Below, one piece after another: positions 48,258 through 60,912 of a stretch of 64,000 nt of DNA. The DNA is taken from assembly GCA_025765595.1 (NCBI GenBank), contig JAIVFH010000048.1:62001-126000 (forward strand), in the 5' to 3' direction. The notes under the pieces were generated by a model. The model worked only from the letters and a program-made list of their open reading frames with translations. It did no database searches and was not told where the DNA came from. Position 1 is the stretch's first letter. Each line of letters begins with the position of its first letter. Both the position numbers and the translations under genes were made by a program. The DNA comes from Obelidium mucronatum (Eukaryota; Chytridiomycota; Chytridiomycetes; Chytridiales; Chytriomycetaceae).

Positions 48258-50270
48258 ATGCATATCGCAGTAACCAACTTGCTCCTGGTTCTGTCGATTC
48301 TGGAAGGATCTGTTGCCTTTGATTGGACGCTTTTGGGGCAAGGGAATGCATATACCTCCTTCATCTCAACCTTGGCAGTGCCACCACTTCCATCCCGACC
48401 TGCTAAGGGTGATGCGACTTATTTCTATTGGCCTGGTTTACAAACGAATTCCGCTGCTACAAACTATAACCCTATTGGATTCGGTAAAATACAATTGGGT
48501 TAAACAAAGGGGGGGGGGCTTGGTGACCGTAGATTTAATCGAAAACATGCACCTTTTTCTAGGTGTACTACAACCAGTATTGACTTTCGGACCGGCATGC
48601 ACGCCAAATCAACCTGTCGGAGCCTCTCCGTATCGGGGATGGTACGTTTCTGCGCAATACGTCAACCCAAATGGAACACAACCTGGTCATAAAGGATGCA
48701 TGGGTGGGAATATGATGGATGTAGCGGCTGGAGACTCGTTGTTGATGACAATGGTTTTGCAAGGAAGTACGTGGGTGCAAACTGTGACTCGACAAGGGGT
48801 TCCTTGTTCAGGTTCGATAAATTTTTTTTTTTGGTTGCTTTTGGACTTTTTGGGTTTGAACGCTGTTGGCTTACATTCAATCTTATGTAAAGGTCCAGGA
48901 AGTGGAGTGAATTCTCCAAGTGGTTGTCAGGTGTCCTTCTCCATTGATATGATGGGGCAAGCACAGAACCGTGCAGAGCTTGTCCTTGAACTGTACTACC
49001 AGGCTGTTGTTACCCATGATGTCTCATTCACTGGAATCTCAATGACGATTTTGAATCCTGAACCGGCAAACAGCACTCGCTTTTGTACCCCGACTTCTCG
49101 ACTCCAAAAGACGGAGACTTGCTCAGGCATGGTTTTGAGTGCGGATAAGAAAACTTGTACTATCCAGCAGTGCTTATTTACTGCCCCACCTCTTCGTAAG
49201 TTTTTTTTTTTTTTTTTTTTTTTTGTTTGGGGGGTCTGTTTTGGGGAATTCTGTGTTTCTGACTGATTTTGATTTTGTTTTCAGCTGTTACTCCACCTCC
49301 AGCGTCTGGTGTTATTTCCGGTGTCGATTCGAATGGTGCCCCGATTTCTCCAGACAGTGTCGTCGTTCCACATGTTCCACCACCAAGCGATCCTCCCAGT
49401 TCATTAAGCGGAGCTGACCCCAACACTGATGACCCAAGCAGCTCCATCGATTCTACCACAAGTAGTGAACAAAGCAGCAGTAGCAGTACGCAAACCCAAA
49501 CAGGAACGACAGTGGGTGCATCAGGAAACGGAAGCAACAGAGGATCATCTGGCTCAGTAGCAGCAGTCCCACCAACGAATGCAGCCGGCACCTCCGCCAC
49601 CAATAAAACACTGTTATTCGGAGGAATTGGTGCGGCCGCAGTTGTGGCTCTTGTGGCGGCTGGTATCTTTGTCTACAGATCCAAAACGATGGGCAATACT
49701 GTTACAGCGAGTGAAAGCATCAAAATCCATGAATTGGCAGTTTCATCGTCTTCTGCAAACAGTTACAACAACCGTGCAAAGATGTATGAAGAGGGTGGTG
49801 ATCACACCACCAAAGAAGGCGATAACGCGCCAGTGTATATTCAAATGAACAGTCAAGTCAGAGGAGAAACGGATTCATTGGGAGGAAGCACAGTTGTTGG
49901 GATGAGGAGTGGTGGTGGTGCTGGTGTTAGCAGTAATAATCGGGGAATGCAACAACATCAACTCGCCAGTTCGAATGCTGCTGGCCATGTAAATCACGTC
50001 TCTGAGATCCCTGTCGTGATATCTGTGAATAGTAGAGTATCTTCCTCGTCAAGAAGGGATAGTTTGATGGTGGGCCGAGGTGCAAACACAACACCGGTTC
50101 CTGTGAATCCTGGGGATCGAAGGGTTTCCAGAGCTCTTGAAAATTCTGGGAACCGGAGGTTTAGCTCCGCTCCACAGGTTTCTGCTTCAGCGAATAGCAG
50201 GGGTGGTAGTGTGGATTTGAACCCGCGTATCTCTTCTTCGAGGAATGGAAGAGGACAAGATCAAGAATAG
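48258..50270 (+). CDS. Large type I membrane protein, paralog B (function unknown)
   Basis: Four exons: 48258-48483, 48563-48811, 48893-49195, 49285-50270; 587 aa. Signal peptide (LLLVLSILEGSVA), the same ectodomain as paralog A (FDWTLLG, GDATYFYWPGLQT, FGPACTPNQP, LVLELYYQAVVTHDVSFT), a Ser/Thr/Gly-rich stalk, a transmembrane helix (GIGAAAVVALVAAGIFVY) and a Ser/Asn-rich tail. Stalk and tail have diverged strongly from A while the ectodomain is well conserved. Base composition is ordinary for the window. Divergent from the p24 pair and convergent with nothing nearby. Confidence 0.75.
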
Positions 50271-50388
50271 ATACAAAAAAAAAGAGCATCAATAAAAAAC
50301 AAGAAGGCATTTGTGCATAACATAATCTTGTGGCTGGTTCAAGAACTTGTCTATTATTAATGGCCAAAACTATTGCCGATGTCAAAAA

Positions 50389-51009
50389 ATGTTCCCAGAA
50401 ACAGGACTCGGAAAGTTCATTCTTTTCATTGGTGTTGCAGCCATCTACAACTCAATTCAATGCTTTGTGCCAAAGATGAGATTGACACACAGGATCTTTG
50501 CCAGAAAGCCCAAGGAAGGTTCGATACAAGCTTTTCAATTGGTTTCTGATCTAAAACAAGCACCATTTACTGGGCAATTTAATAGCTACTTCTTTGGCTG
50601 CTAGACAAATGGGGCTTTGGACATTCACGTCAGCTTTGATCCGTGTGTATGCAGCGTACAACTTGTCGAACCCAGCGTAATTGTTTCCTTTTCCCCACTG
50701 ACCCCGTTTCGGAGCCATCTTTCTGAACAGTTCTTCTGATTTTTGATCATTAGTGTGTACCAGCTTTGCATGTGGACCTATGGACTTGCTTGTTTTGCCT
50801 TCCTTGGAGAGGTCTTTATCCACAAAACTGCTCCACTGTCGTCCCCAGGAGTTTGGCCAGCTTTGATCTTTTCCAGTAAATATTCGATTGTTATTTAAAT
50901 TGCATTCAAGTGTTTGGGAGCTGATTGATACTCTTGTTTCATTTCTTTTTTTTTCCAAGGTTGTGGCCTGACGTACATGGCCTTGTACTACGATTCTTAT
51001 GTCCTTTGA
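50389..51009 (+). CDS. ERG28: ERG28 ergosterol biosynthetic scaffold protein
   Basis: Four exons: 50389-50518, 50586-50676, 50754-50875, 50960-51009; 130 aa. Landmarks: LGKFILFIGVAAIYNSIQCF, LAARQMGLWTFTSALIRVYAAYNLSNP, YQLCMWTYGLACFAFLGEVF and a final LYYDSYVL. These match the four-helix ERG28 family, an ER scaffold that tethers C-4 demethylation enzymes of sterol synthesis. All exons are short, so the gene is easy to miss. Confidence 0.9.
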
Positions 51010-51117
51010 ATTTTCTGACCTGCCCTTTACTTTTTCTTTTTCTGTTGTTGACAAAGTAATGGAATAGAACAAAGTTATTCTTCATTTGTGTTTATTTTTA
51101 TTATTTACTTTTCCAAA

Positions 51118-52346
51118 ATGAGTGACGTTGCCTACATCAAGTCCAAGCTCCGAGGTTTGTGTCAGAGCGGGAACTATTTGTTTTGTTGTTGCCAATTATA
51201 AGATTGCCGATTGAAAGATTGGAACATCGAGGTGGTGGTGGTGGTGTAAAGCGCTTTTGATCTAACTTTGGTTTCAACATACAGCGATCCCTGATTTCCC
51301 AAAGAAGGTTCGCAATCTTGCCTTCAATTCTGCATATGAAAACATGTTCGGCCATGAGGAGAATGGTGGGACCGAAAGCTTCTGGAGATCATATATTGCT
51401 CACCAAAGCTTGTATCATTGACGTCGAATCTTTTGAGGGTACATTTAAATCTGGCATTTGGCGACCGAAAAAGCAAATCGAGGAAGCAGAGGAACAGCCG
51501 ATATAATGGACATCATATTGCAGCCAAGGCCATGCAATTTTTCTCACTTCCCCCGCCCCAAACTCTGTTGGTTGCTTGTTAAATGCTAACTCAACTCACA
51601 AACTCTACCCACCCTACAATATCGCAATCGCAGGGAATTGTATTCCAAGGTATCGAATTGGGAATCCATAAAACAAGCATTTTTTTTTTCTTCGTCTAAA
51701 CGAACCAACAACTATCCCCAGACATTTTCGGAATCTTCCAGGACCCACTTGCTGTTGAGGTGAGATATAACTTCATTTTGTAGAAAACGAATGCTGAAAG
51801 AGGATTTTAAAAAATGTTTGTCCACACATTTGCGTGTTGTTACAGATGCTCACCACTCACATTGTCAACCAACTCATCAGTTCCAACCTCGGAAAGATTG
51901 ATGTGATTGTTGGATTGGATGCTCGTGGATTCCTTCTCGGACCCATCATTGCTCTTCGTTTGGGAGCTGCCTTTGTTCCTGTTCGTAAGGCTGGAAAGCT
52001 TCCAGGAGCCACCACCCAGGTTGCTTACACCAAGGAATACGGAGTAAGTTTGCGTGGTTTTCTTTTGTGAATTGTAAAACCCTGTTTGCTTATTGAAACT
52101 ACTGACAAAAAAAATGTAAAGACGGATTACTTTGAGATGCAAGAGGGAGCCATCAAGGCCGGACAAAAGGTTGTCATTTTGGATGACTTGATTGCTACTG
52201 GAGGAAGTGCCAAGGCTGCTGGAGAATTGGTTGCCAAGAACGGTGGAAAGACTGTGGAATACGTCTTCTTTATTGAGCTCAGCTTCTTGAAGGGTCGTGA
52301 CGTTTTGGATGCCCCAACTTACGCCGTTATGACTTTCGATGATTAA
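51118..52346 (+). CDS. APT1: Adenine phosphoribosyltransferase
   Basis: Six exons: 51118-51154, 51285-51307, 51634-51649, 51722-51759, 51846-52043, 52122-52346; 178 aa. After splicing the N-terminus reads AIPDFPKK then GIVFQDIFG, the APRT signature; [11 protein letters not shown] and [13 protein letters not shown] (PRPP-binding loop) follow. It salvages adenine to AMP. Exons 2 and 3 are tiny (23 and 16 nt). The 326-nt second intron is unusually long for this window and holds sequence that partly looks coding on the plus strand, but I see no recognisable product. Confidence 0.95.
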
Positions 52347-52404
52347 AGAACTTACTGTTCTTGCGAATAAACTGTTCTTTCAAAAAAAAAAGTAGTAAAT
52401 ACAA

Positions 52405-54057
52405 ATGGACTCTAATTCATCGCTGTCGTCGCAGTTTGAAAAGGCCCAGCGAGTCTTTAACGAAATCGAAGAATCTGACTTGGGATGCTCGTGCGACGAG
52501 TATCAGGTTCGTCCTAATGCAAGACACTGCTTCATGAAGTTCTACAACATACCCTTCAACACCAGACGAAACTACATGGATGCATTGCTCTACTATCTAC
52601 TTGTGCAGTAATGGTCCGTCAGTTGGGCATCTTTTCGTCGAACGAGACTATCAAGGATTTGAATACATTGGATCTGAGGTAGTTTGGTTATAATGCTGCT
52701 CTTCGGCTGCTGCGGCGTGTGTGGAAAGCCTATTTAACCAAACTTCAAATAACATAGGTTCCTCCTTATTGATTTCTATTTGGGAGTGTTGGCATTGAAA
52801 CGGACAGCCATAACTCCCCCAACTCCCTCGTCTTCACAAGAATCAACCGCCCTCACAACAACTTTATCATCGTCATCTTCAAATACACAATCCTCAACTC
52901 GCAGCCCGTCATCGAGATACAATGAACGTTTAGCTATTGTGAAGGACGGAATGGTAACTGGCTTGTCAAGAGTGTTGGTGACAACCAAATAACCGATATT
53001 TTATCCTCCACTCCAACCCACCCAGTCCTTCTTTGACACATTCTTGTTTTCCTTGGAAATGCATGAAGCATTGGGCGAAGACGACAAGAAATACGTTTTG
53101 GATCCCAAAGCCGCATTCACAATGCCAAAAGATCCTGCTCTCTTGCGAGGAGAGAAAATCCAGCGATTCAAGAGAGAGCGCGCGTTGAAGGAAAAGTTGA
53201 GAGTATTGCAGGCGGCTGTGGATGAGGCCAGAAAGGACTCGGGGGAAAAGAAAAGCAGCAGTGGGAATAACAAAATTGGAAGCGGAGAAGTTGGTTTGTC
53301 TTCATTTCTCTCTCTCGCTCTCTGCTCCTTCTACTGTTTTTGCTTCAACTGAACCTCCAAAACAAAACAAAAAAACAGATGACTTTGATCCTGAACTCCG
53401 AGATGACGATTTATATCGGGAATTAATGATGACGACAATCGAATTATGCGTACAAAGGTCTGTGGACGAAATGAGAAGCGCCAAAGATGAGATTGATATG
53501 CTGGAGCAAATTGCTGTGATGGAGGCAGCTCGGGCACCACAACAACATAGTTCAGGATCGAAAGGATCCGACATGGATGCAAGATTGGACGATTTAAGTC
53601 AGTTGAGAATTAAGCCTGACACACTATTGACCAAGGAGGGAAAGGTGTGGTTTTTTTTTTTTACTTCCAAGTTTGGCGGATTCAAACAAATATCTCTCTC
53701 CTTTTAGCCTCGTCAACCATTCATGATCACCAACACCAGCAAGCGTGAAGAGTTTCAAAAGGGTGTGTTCAGACCAGGTCACAACTTGCCTACAATGACT
53801 GTCGACGAATTTTTGGAAAATGAGTTTGCTCGAGGAAATGTTATCACTGGAGGAGGGTATGTATTCTATGCGTGTTGGCCCTCAACAAAATTTTTGACTC
53901 TAAATACTCTTTACCTTCCAGCAAAATGCCAGAAAAAGTCGTCAAGGAAGATTTGGGAGAAGAGGCTGACGATTTAGAAACTTTCAAGGCACGTGCATGG
54001 GATGATTACAAGGATGCCAATCCAAAGGGTTGGGGGAACAGAATGAACAAGGGGTGA
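52405..54057 (+). CDS. TAP42: TAP42/IGBP1 (alpha4) regulator of PP2A-type phosphatases
   Basis: Seven exons: 52405-52506, 52566-52678, 52758-52953, 53026-53293, 53379-53644, 53708-53856, 53922-54057; 409 aa. The helical N-terminus includes VRQLGIFSSNETIKDLNTLDLRFLL, typical of Tap42, interrupted by a Ser/Thr-rich loop. The C-terminal part has KRERALKEKL, PRQPFMIT, TMTVDEFLENEFARGNVITGG and a final KGWGNRMNKG. Tap42 binds PP2A, PP4 and PP6 catalytic subunits downstream of TOR. Confidence 0.92.
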
Positions 54058-54105
54058 TATTGAAAAAATAAACCAATCCAAAAAAAAAAAAAAAAAAAGA
54101 GTCCA

Positions 54106-57100
54106 TCAGAATGTATCCGTCGCCATCGGGCCTCCTCCTCCCCCGCCGACTATCTCATCAATCACGTCGCGTCCCAACATAATCGGATCAATACATCGTC
54201 TCATTCCACTTGTGACCATTTCTTCCGCTAAAGCATTCAACAACCCATCCTCACTGGTCATTCCAAAACTCCCTTGAGAGAGCATCTTTTTCAACACGGC
54301 ACTATCCACTTGTACTTGATGAAGCCCTAGAGATCCAAGAGTCTGAAGACGAATCTTCTCAACATAACACTGATTTTTTTAAAAAAAAAGGGGGGTTGAG
54401 CTTCTCAGTAACTCACTCATGTGAGAATTATGAGAAAGCCAAACCTTCACGACAATCCTGAGAATAGACGACAAAATGCCTTCTCTCGTCATTTCCACAT
54501 TTTTAAAGTAACTGGCGCGATCTTGGAACATGAGATCAATATTATCAAGAATCGCGTCAAACTTGCCACCGCCACCACCGCCACCACCACTGCTGCTGCT
54601 GGCAGCGAAACCTCCACTTGATGCTACCGCACTCGGTCGTTTCGATAAACCTCCAATGTGAGGACTTCCTGTTCCTGAGTTGTTTGTGGGGAATATACTA
54701 CTGCTACCAGACTTTGCAAACTTTCCAGTCATGTTTCTGTTTGGCGAGGTGGATGCCGGGTTAATGGATAGAGTTGGTGCGGCTTGTTTCCGATCTTTGA
54801 AAAAAAAGATGCAACTGTTTATAAACGATGACGTATCCAGTAGCCATACCTCTTCTTTCTCCTTCATCATCATAAACCAATCTCAATTGAGCATCAATCC
54901 CAGAAATCTGACCAAGAACTCCAACACTCCACGCCTCGGCAACAATAGCCTTCTTTGCACCACCCGCATTACTCGAATCCAGATCCGCTGTCTGCATCCA
55001 ATCCCCTTCCTTCACATACCGTCGCACATTTCCACACAATTCCAACGTGGATATCGATACAAACCGAAGCGCAAGACTCTGTGCAATCGCTTTCCACTGG
55101 ATCCCGACATTCTTGCCCCGTTTCAAGACGCCTTGGTTTCGTGGATCCAAGTCGCTCTGCTCTTTCGCGGCGGCGGCGTCTCCGGGAGTATTGGAGTTGG
55201 CTCGGCGGGCATAGGATACACCCGATGTGGCGGACGGGACTGTACCCCCGCCTGCTGTGACAATCAAGAGTTTGTTGTTGTTGGTGTTTCGTTGGGATTT
55301 GGAGTCCTGTGTTGATGTTCCAGCCCCTCCTCCGCTGCCATTCGTGTTTCGAGATTTGAGCACCGTTGTGGTGAACGTAAAAAACAGGGAGTCGATCAGA
55401 GATGACGAAAGCGATAACGCTGAGCGGGACATTATAAGCAGGAGCAGAGTCGGAGGTGGTTGTGGAGTTGGTGTGTATTCCTGGCCACTGACGACTTTCA
55501 GATCTGATCCCAGACCCGCCCAGAAGCCTTCAAAGCATTCTGTTAATAATGTCAAGATCCCTTCTACTCCAGTAATTGTGTGTGAATTGGAAACGAATCC
55601 TAGCCTTTCATCGACAAACTTTTCGAGTAAGGGGAAGGCTTTGGTTAATATCCCTTGCTTTAATACTGCGTTTGCTTGTTCTAAAACTGTTTTGGAGCTG
55701 ATTCCAGGCGTTTCTATTTTACGGAGCTCATCTGTCGGAATAGACAAACAATTGCACTGTATTAGCACATAACTAAAGAAAAAAGTAAATCAAGAGTCGA
55801 ACCCATGTAAGCTCGTTTGGCTGCTCCGAATGCAGTATCGTTGACATTTTTGATGTAATCGATAGCATAGTTCCGCACTCGCTCCGTAATATTCAAAAAT
55901 AACGTGAGGCCTCGTAGCGGGATAATGTCTCGATTAATTGCATCAAATACATGAATGAAAGGTGTCGCAGTGTAGGACCAAACATCTATCTACTTTCCAT
56001 TGTTAATTCCACCCTTGATCAGCTTATTATTGCTGTTTCAAAGTCTCACCGGAACGGATACCATTAACCCAACTTGATCAAAATAACGCGCAATGAATCC
56101 CTCGGAAATGTTTTCCAATTGGCGTTCAAGACGTTCTTTTTGCTGAATCCGCAGAAAAAAAAACAAGAATTCACCATTAAATCGATTTGTCAATGATTTC
56201 GTTCTTTGATGAATTCGCGAATTAATACCTCAAAAGTCAGTTTTTCTGCATTCTCGCCAAAGAATCCATCACCACCTTGAGACGACGACAAAATTAAATC
56301 GTGATATTTGATTAAAAAGTCGGACACTTGTTTCAGGACTTGAGAATTCAACAGCTTTATCTGTTGAACCTAATAGTTGGGTGGACGTGTCTATATCTGT
56401 TTCCGTTGGTGAAACAATGGCTGAGCTTCGCTTCAGATTATTCATTTGCGTCAGCGTCGTGTCAATCAGCTTGTTGATTTGAGTTTTCATTCTAGCAAAA
56501 AGTGTTGATAACTGAGATGCTGATTCTTGATAAATAAACTTACACGCTCAGATAAGCTGTTGCCAAATCATTTAGCCCTGAAAAGCCTCTTCCAAGGGTT
56601 CCCAAGAGCCATGCCGCTTCTGAAACTTCAGCAGGAGTCGCAGAGGGGCTATTCATTGTCATCAACAGTTTCTGCGTAACTTTATCCATGGTGGTGCTGC
56701 ATTCCGCAGAGATTTTCGAAAATAGAGCAAGGGACTTGTAATGGGATAAGAGGGAATGAGTTTCCATATATAAAAGAACAGCATCCTTGTACTTTTGGTT
56801 CTTGAAGGATGTCGTGAGTTTTGCTGGGAGTTCGAAAACAAAATGGAGCTGAGAATAATCAAAATTTTAAAAAACTTCTGATGGCATAAATATATTACAT
56901 CATGACATATCCCTACCTTGTTCAACAGTTGATGTACGCCCGTGAGTTGCTTTATCTTTGACCTCTTTTCTCCCAAGAAACCATGAATTTCGTTGCTCTG
57001 ATTTGAAATCGATTCCATTTTCGAAGAAAACTCTTGCATTTGAGTTTCCATGTCATCCACTTTCATTCTCATCTATGTGTTCAATGGCTTCAATTAGAAA

Positions 57101-57653
57101 CGCGTCTCTTACAAAAACGACAACGTCAGTCAACATACTGCGCGAATCGTGTCTGACGCTGCGATAAACTTGTTGTAGTTTCCATAGACCAGGGTTTTCA
57201 TGCTAGCGTCGAGATTCTTGATTTCTGATGCAGGTGATCGATTAATCAAACGACTCCGACACCTAACCAACCAACCACCAGCCACTTACTCACCCGCGAC
57301 CAGGTTGTTGTCCTGCGCAATCAGCTCGGGCAGCGAGTCCTCGTTGACGCACTTGCTGACAAAGGTCTCGGGCAGGAAGAACGGCGAGTCCATGTCCATC
57401 GGATTGGGGCCCAGCGACTTCGGCAGCGCGCCCGGGCCCAGTCCGAGTCCGGGTCCGAGCCCGGGCGCGTCGGGCTGGCGGCGCGTCCGCGGCGGGCGGC
57501 TGGTCCGGCAGGTTGTAGAACTCCTTGAGGCGGTTGCGGCGGCGGCCGGGCGCCGTCGCCGTCGAGCGCTGCGACGCGTTCGTGGCCAGCGACGCCGACG
57601 ACGCGCCGCGCGCCAAGTCGCCGTCGGCGGCCAGCGTCGGTCGAAGTCGCCAT
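54106..57653 (-). CDS. VPS51: VPS51 subunit of the GARP/EARP tethering complex
   Basis: Multi-exon gene starting at the ATG at 57653. Supported 5' exons: 57294-57653, 57139-57224, 56917-57072, 56544-56848, 56416-56491, 56229-56369, then further exons to 54106. Signatures: RLKEFYNLP, LVYGNYNKFIAASDTIR, KQLTGVHQLLNK, FVFELPAKLTTSF and, near the end, EMTREGILSSILRIVVKVWL. Vps51 links the GARP complex to the SNARE Tlg1 at the trans-Golgi. The very GC-rich first exon does not read in one frame: one step may be a 34-nt GC-rich intron, the other a one-base indel between the FYNLP and NPMDMDS segments. The rest is clean. Confidence 0.85.
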
Positions 57654-57809
57654 TGGAGTGAGAATAAAAGATGAAATAAAGAATAAATAAATAAATATAT
57701 TAAATGGCAGAGTTGAAAAAGTCTCTGCTGCTGCTCTCTGCCCGTCGATTCCATCAGCTGCGTCGAGTACGTGGCACGTGTTAATTATTAGGAAAAACTG
57801 TTGCCAAAA

Positions 57810-58730
57810 ATGTCCAGTTCAATCAACGACGATTACGAACAGATTGGTACAGCTTACATTGCAGGCCCACAAGCAGCTTCAGGAGACGGGAAGCGAAAGG
57901 TTGCGTTCCTCTTTGGCTGGCTCGAGGGTCAGTTCAAGTATCTGGAAAAGTATGCACAAGTATATCGGTAATGCATTTGTCAGCAGAATTGATAGCAAAC
58001 AACTGATATCACTCCATCACTCAAAACAAGATCAAAGGGGTATACGACCATCGTTCAACTATCTACCACTGCAGACTATAACCTTTGCCATGGAAACCAG
58101 GATTTAAAATCCCAAGATTTCGACAGTCCTCATCGCTTATGTGAAAGTAACAGTCCCTCGTTGAGCCACACAAGGAAAACAATAATATCATTAGCAATAA
58201 CAACGCATCTGGCAACGACAAAATCGTGATTCACTGCTTTTCCAACGGCGGAGTCTTCAAACTGCGACGCTTCATCACCAGCCTTCACGCCCAAAACTTG
58301 ACTCTCAAATCCACACACGTGGTCCTTGATTCTTGTCCAGGTCCGCCCTTCCGCTCTAAGCGGTGCCGGGTTCTTTGCATCAGGCGTTACAAACCCATAC
58401 CTCAAATCAATAGTCTGGACACTCTCCTATGCCGCTTTGGTGCCGTTGACACTCTTTGACACAAGCAACCATGCGATTTCGCGGAGCGCCAGTTACGCTG
58501 TGAGCACAAAAAACAAGGACGGCAACGTTCACGGCCCCCGCCTCTTTTTGTATTCGGATTCCGATGATTTGGTGCAAGCCAGTGAAGTGAAAGAGTATAT
58601 CCAACAAGCCAAAGAGGAAGGCGTTGTTGTGGAGGAACGGTTTTTTGTTGGTTCACCTCATGTGAAGCATGCGGTGGTGTTTAAGGAGGAATACTGGAAC
58701 ACTGTGGATCAATTTTTGGGTTCAAATTGA
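57810..58730 (+). pseudogene. TMEM53/DUF829-like alpha/beta hydrolase, pseudogene copy
   Basis: Near-identical tandem relative of the gene at 58964-59926, with the same exon 1 and intron. Compared with it, this copy has an inserted base near 58115 (frame lost soon after DFDS), an extra T near 58342 and a small deletion near 58443, plus substitutions. The C-terminal reading frame (58482-58730) is conserved but can no longer be reached. A recent inactivation. Confidence 0.8.
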
Positions 58731-58963
58731 TAGTGTGTGTGTGGGCTGAAGGGTTCGGCGAGAGTGGGAATCACGGCACAGGTATAGAGAATGCTATAAA
58801 TAAACAACGAATTGCTTGTTCAAGCTTGAATTCTGTTATCGGTATGGTATTTATATAAAGCGCCGCTTTGATGGTTGATCATGGTGCGCGGAGATGTGAA
58901 AGAGTTGCTCTCGTTTCTTCATCAACAGTTCAAGGTGACCCTATTTTTCAGCTGCTGCCAAAA

Positions 58964-59926
58964 ATGTCCAACTCAATTAACAACGATTTCGAACAGATTG
59001 GTCCAGCTTACATTGCAGGCCCAACAGCCACTTCGGGGACACGAGCAAACGCTACAGACGGGAAGAGGAAGGTTGTGTTCCTCTTTGGCTGGGTCGAAGG
59101 CCAGTTCAAGCATCTGGCAAAGTATGCACAAGTATATCGGTAATGCATTTGTCAGCTCAATTGATAGCATATAACTGAGATCATCAAAACAAGATCAAAA
59201 GGATACACTACAATTGTTCAACTATCTACCACCGCAGACTATAACCTTTGCCATGGAAACCAGGATTTAAAATCCCAAGATTTCGACAGCCTCATTGCTT
59301 ACATCAAAGAACATTCCCTCGTTGAGCCACACAAGGACGATAATAATATCATTAGCAATAACAACGCATCTGGCAACGACAAAATCGTGATTCACTGCTT
59401 TTCCAACGGCGGAGTCTTCAAACTGCGACGTTTCATCACCAGCCTCCACGCCCAAAACTTGACCCTCAAATCCACACACGTAATCCTTGATTCCTGTCCA
59501 GGCCGCCCTTCCGCCCTAAGCGGTGCCGGATTCTTGACATCAGGCATTACAAACCCATACCTAAAATCAATCGTCTGGACACTCTCCTATGCCGGTTTGG
59601 TGCCTTTTCTGACGCTCTTTGGCACAAGCAATCACGCGATTTCGCGGAGCGCCAGTTACGCTGTGAGCACGAAAAACAAGGACGGCAACGTTCACGGCCC
59701 GCGCCTCTTTTTGTATTCGGATTCCGATGATTTGGTGCAAGCCAGTGAAGTGCGAGGGTATATCCAGGAAGCCAAAAAAGAAGGTGTTGTTGTGGAGGAA
59801 CGGTTTTTTGTTGGTTCACCTCATGTGATGCATGCGGTGGTGTTTAAAGAGGAATACTGGAACACTGTGGATCGATTTTTGGGTTTGGGTATGAAACCCA
59901 ATAACAAGAATCAATGCAAACTTTGA
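58964..59926 (+). CDS. TMEM53/DUF829-like alpha/beta hydrolase
   Basis: Exons 58964-59139 and 59194-59926 (54-nt intron), 302 aa. IHCFSNGG is the nucleophile elbow (Ser in FSNGG), YSDSDDLV supplies the acid, and SPHVMHAV the His, as in DUF829/TMEM53 proteins. These are membrane-associated hydrolase-like proteins, nuclear-envelope in animals; the substrate is unknown. The N-terminus has no signal peptide. It shares its upstream CTGCTGCC/GTTGCC-AAAAATGTCC start context with the pseudogene. Confidence 0.75.
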
Positions 59927-60221
59927 ATTTTGAAATTTCTTCCTTGTTGAGTAAGGGGGGGTTGTGTGAGCCACAAGTTAATAATTATATAATTAGGGCT
60001 TTTGTTGGAACGTTTTTTTTTTTTTTTTTTTTTTCATTTTAATATAATAACTGATCAATAACAAGAAAAATACTATGAGGCCAAAACTAAATTTGGTTTC
60101 TACAGAGGCTAAACGACGACGACAAAAAATAGCTTACAAAAAGAGGTTCAAATAGCGAAAAGGGGGGGGAGGGGAAGAGGTGAGGTAGTTTGGATGTATT
60201 TTTTTTTCTTTGTCTTTTCGT
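59927..60221. other. Spacer with poly(T) run
   Basis: Convergent gap between the TMEM53-like gene and Yop1. Contains an uninterrupted T run (about 60012-60034) and a G-run (60162-60171). No gene seen. Confidence 0.6.
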
Positions 60222-60912
60222 TTACTCGGCCTTCTTGGCGGCACCAGTCAATTGAGCGTAGTGTGGGGCAATCAGGTTGTAGAGAGTCTTGGCACCCTGT
60301 TTCAAAGATATAGAAATTTTTAGAAACCAAACCATTTCAAAAGGAAAACCAAATTATGATAATGAATTTCGATAATTTGATAAGGGGGGGTGGAGTTCAG
60401 GGTTATCTCTTCTACGCGATTTTTCACGTCGAGAGAGAAAAAATTATCGTTCCTCACCAAGTACTGAGGGAAGAACAACCAGGACACCAAAATGAGCTTT
60501 TGAGCCCACCAGTATGGGTTGTAGTACAAGACATAGTCGTAGAACAAGTCTTCAAAGACATCAATCACAGACAAGAGCAAGAAGTAGAATCCAAAGACCT
60601 TCATGGTCTCAGTGTCGTTCTTTTGGGCAGCATCGAGGAAACGGATGGCTGGGACAACAGTGGCGATCACGTTGGTGGTGAAAACGTGGAGAACGTTGAA
60701 GAGGACAGAGAAGGAGACAAAGAGGACTCCGGCGATGGCAATGTACACCTTGGAGACCTTGGTCTTTTCTTCAATTTGGTTCAAAGTCTTGTAGTTGCTC
60801 AAGTGAGTGTCTAGGAGAGCGAGGGGGCGTCAGTCTGAATCGCGATAAAGCACACCCGTGTGGATGATTTGCGCTTACCGAGCTGCTTGCGGTAGATTTC
60901 AACGGCTTCCAT
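60222..60912 (-). CDS. YOP1: Yop1/REEP5 ER-shaping protein
   Basis: Exons 60879-60912, 60458-60810, 60222-60296; 153 aa. Characteristic features are two long hydrophobic hairpins and the FFPQY segment of the TB2/DP1/HVA22 domain (LILVSWLFFPQYL), followed by a C-terminal amphipathic GAKTLYNLIAPHYAQL. These proteins insert as wedges and curve ER tubules. The start exon is only 34 nt. Confidence 0.9.
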
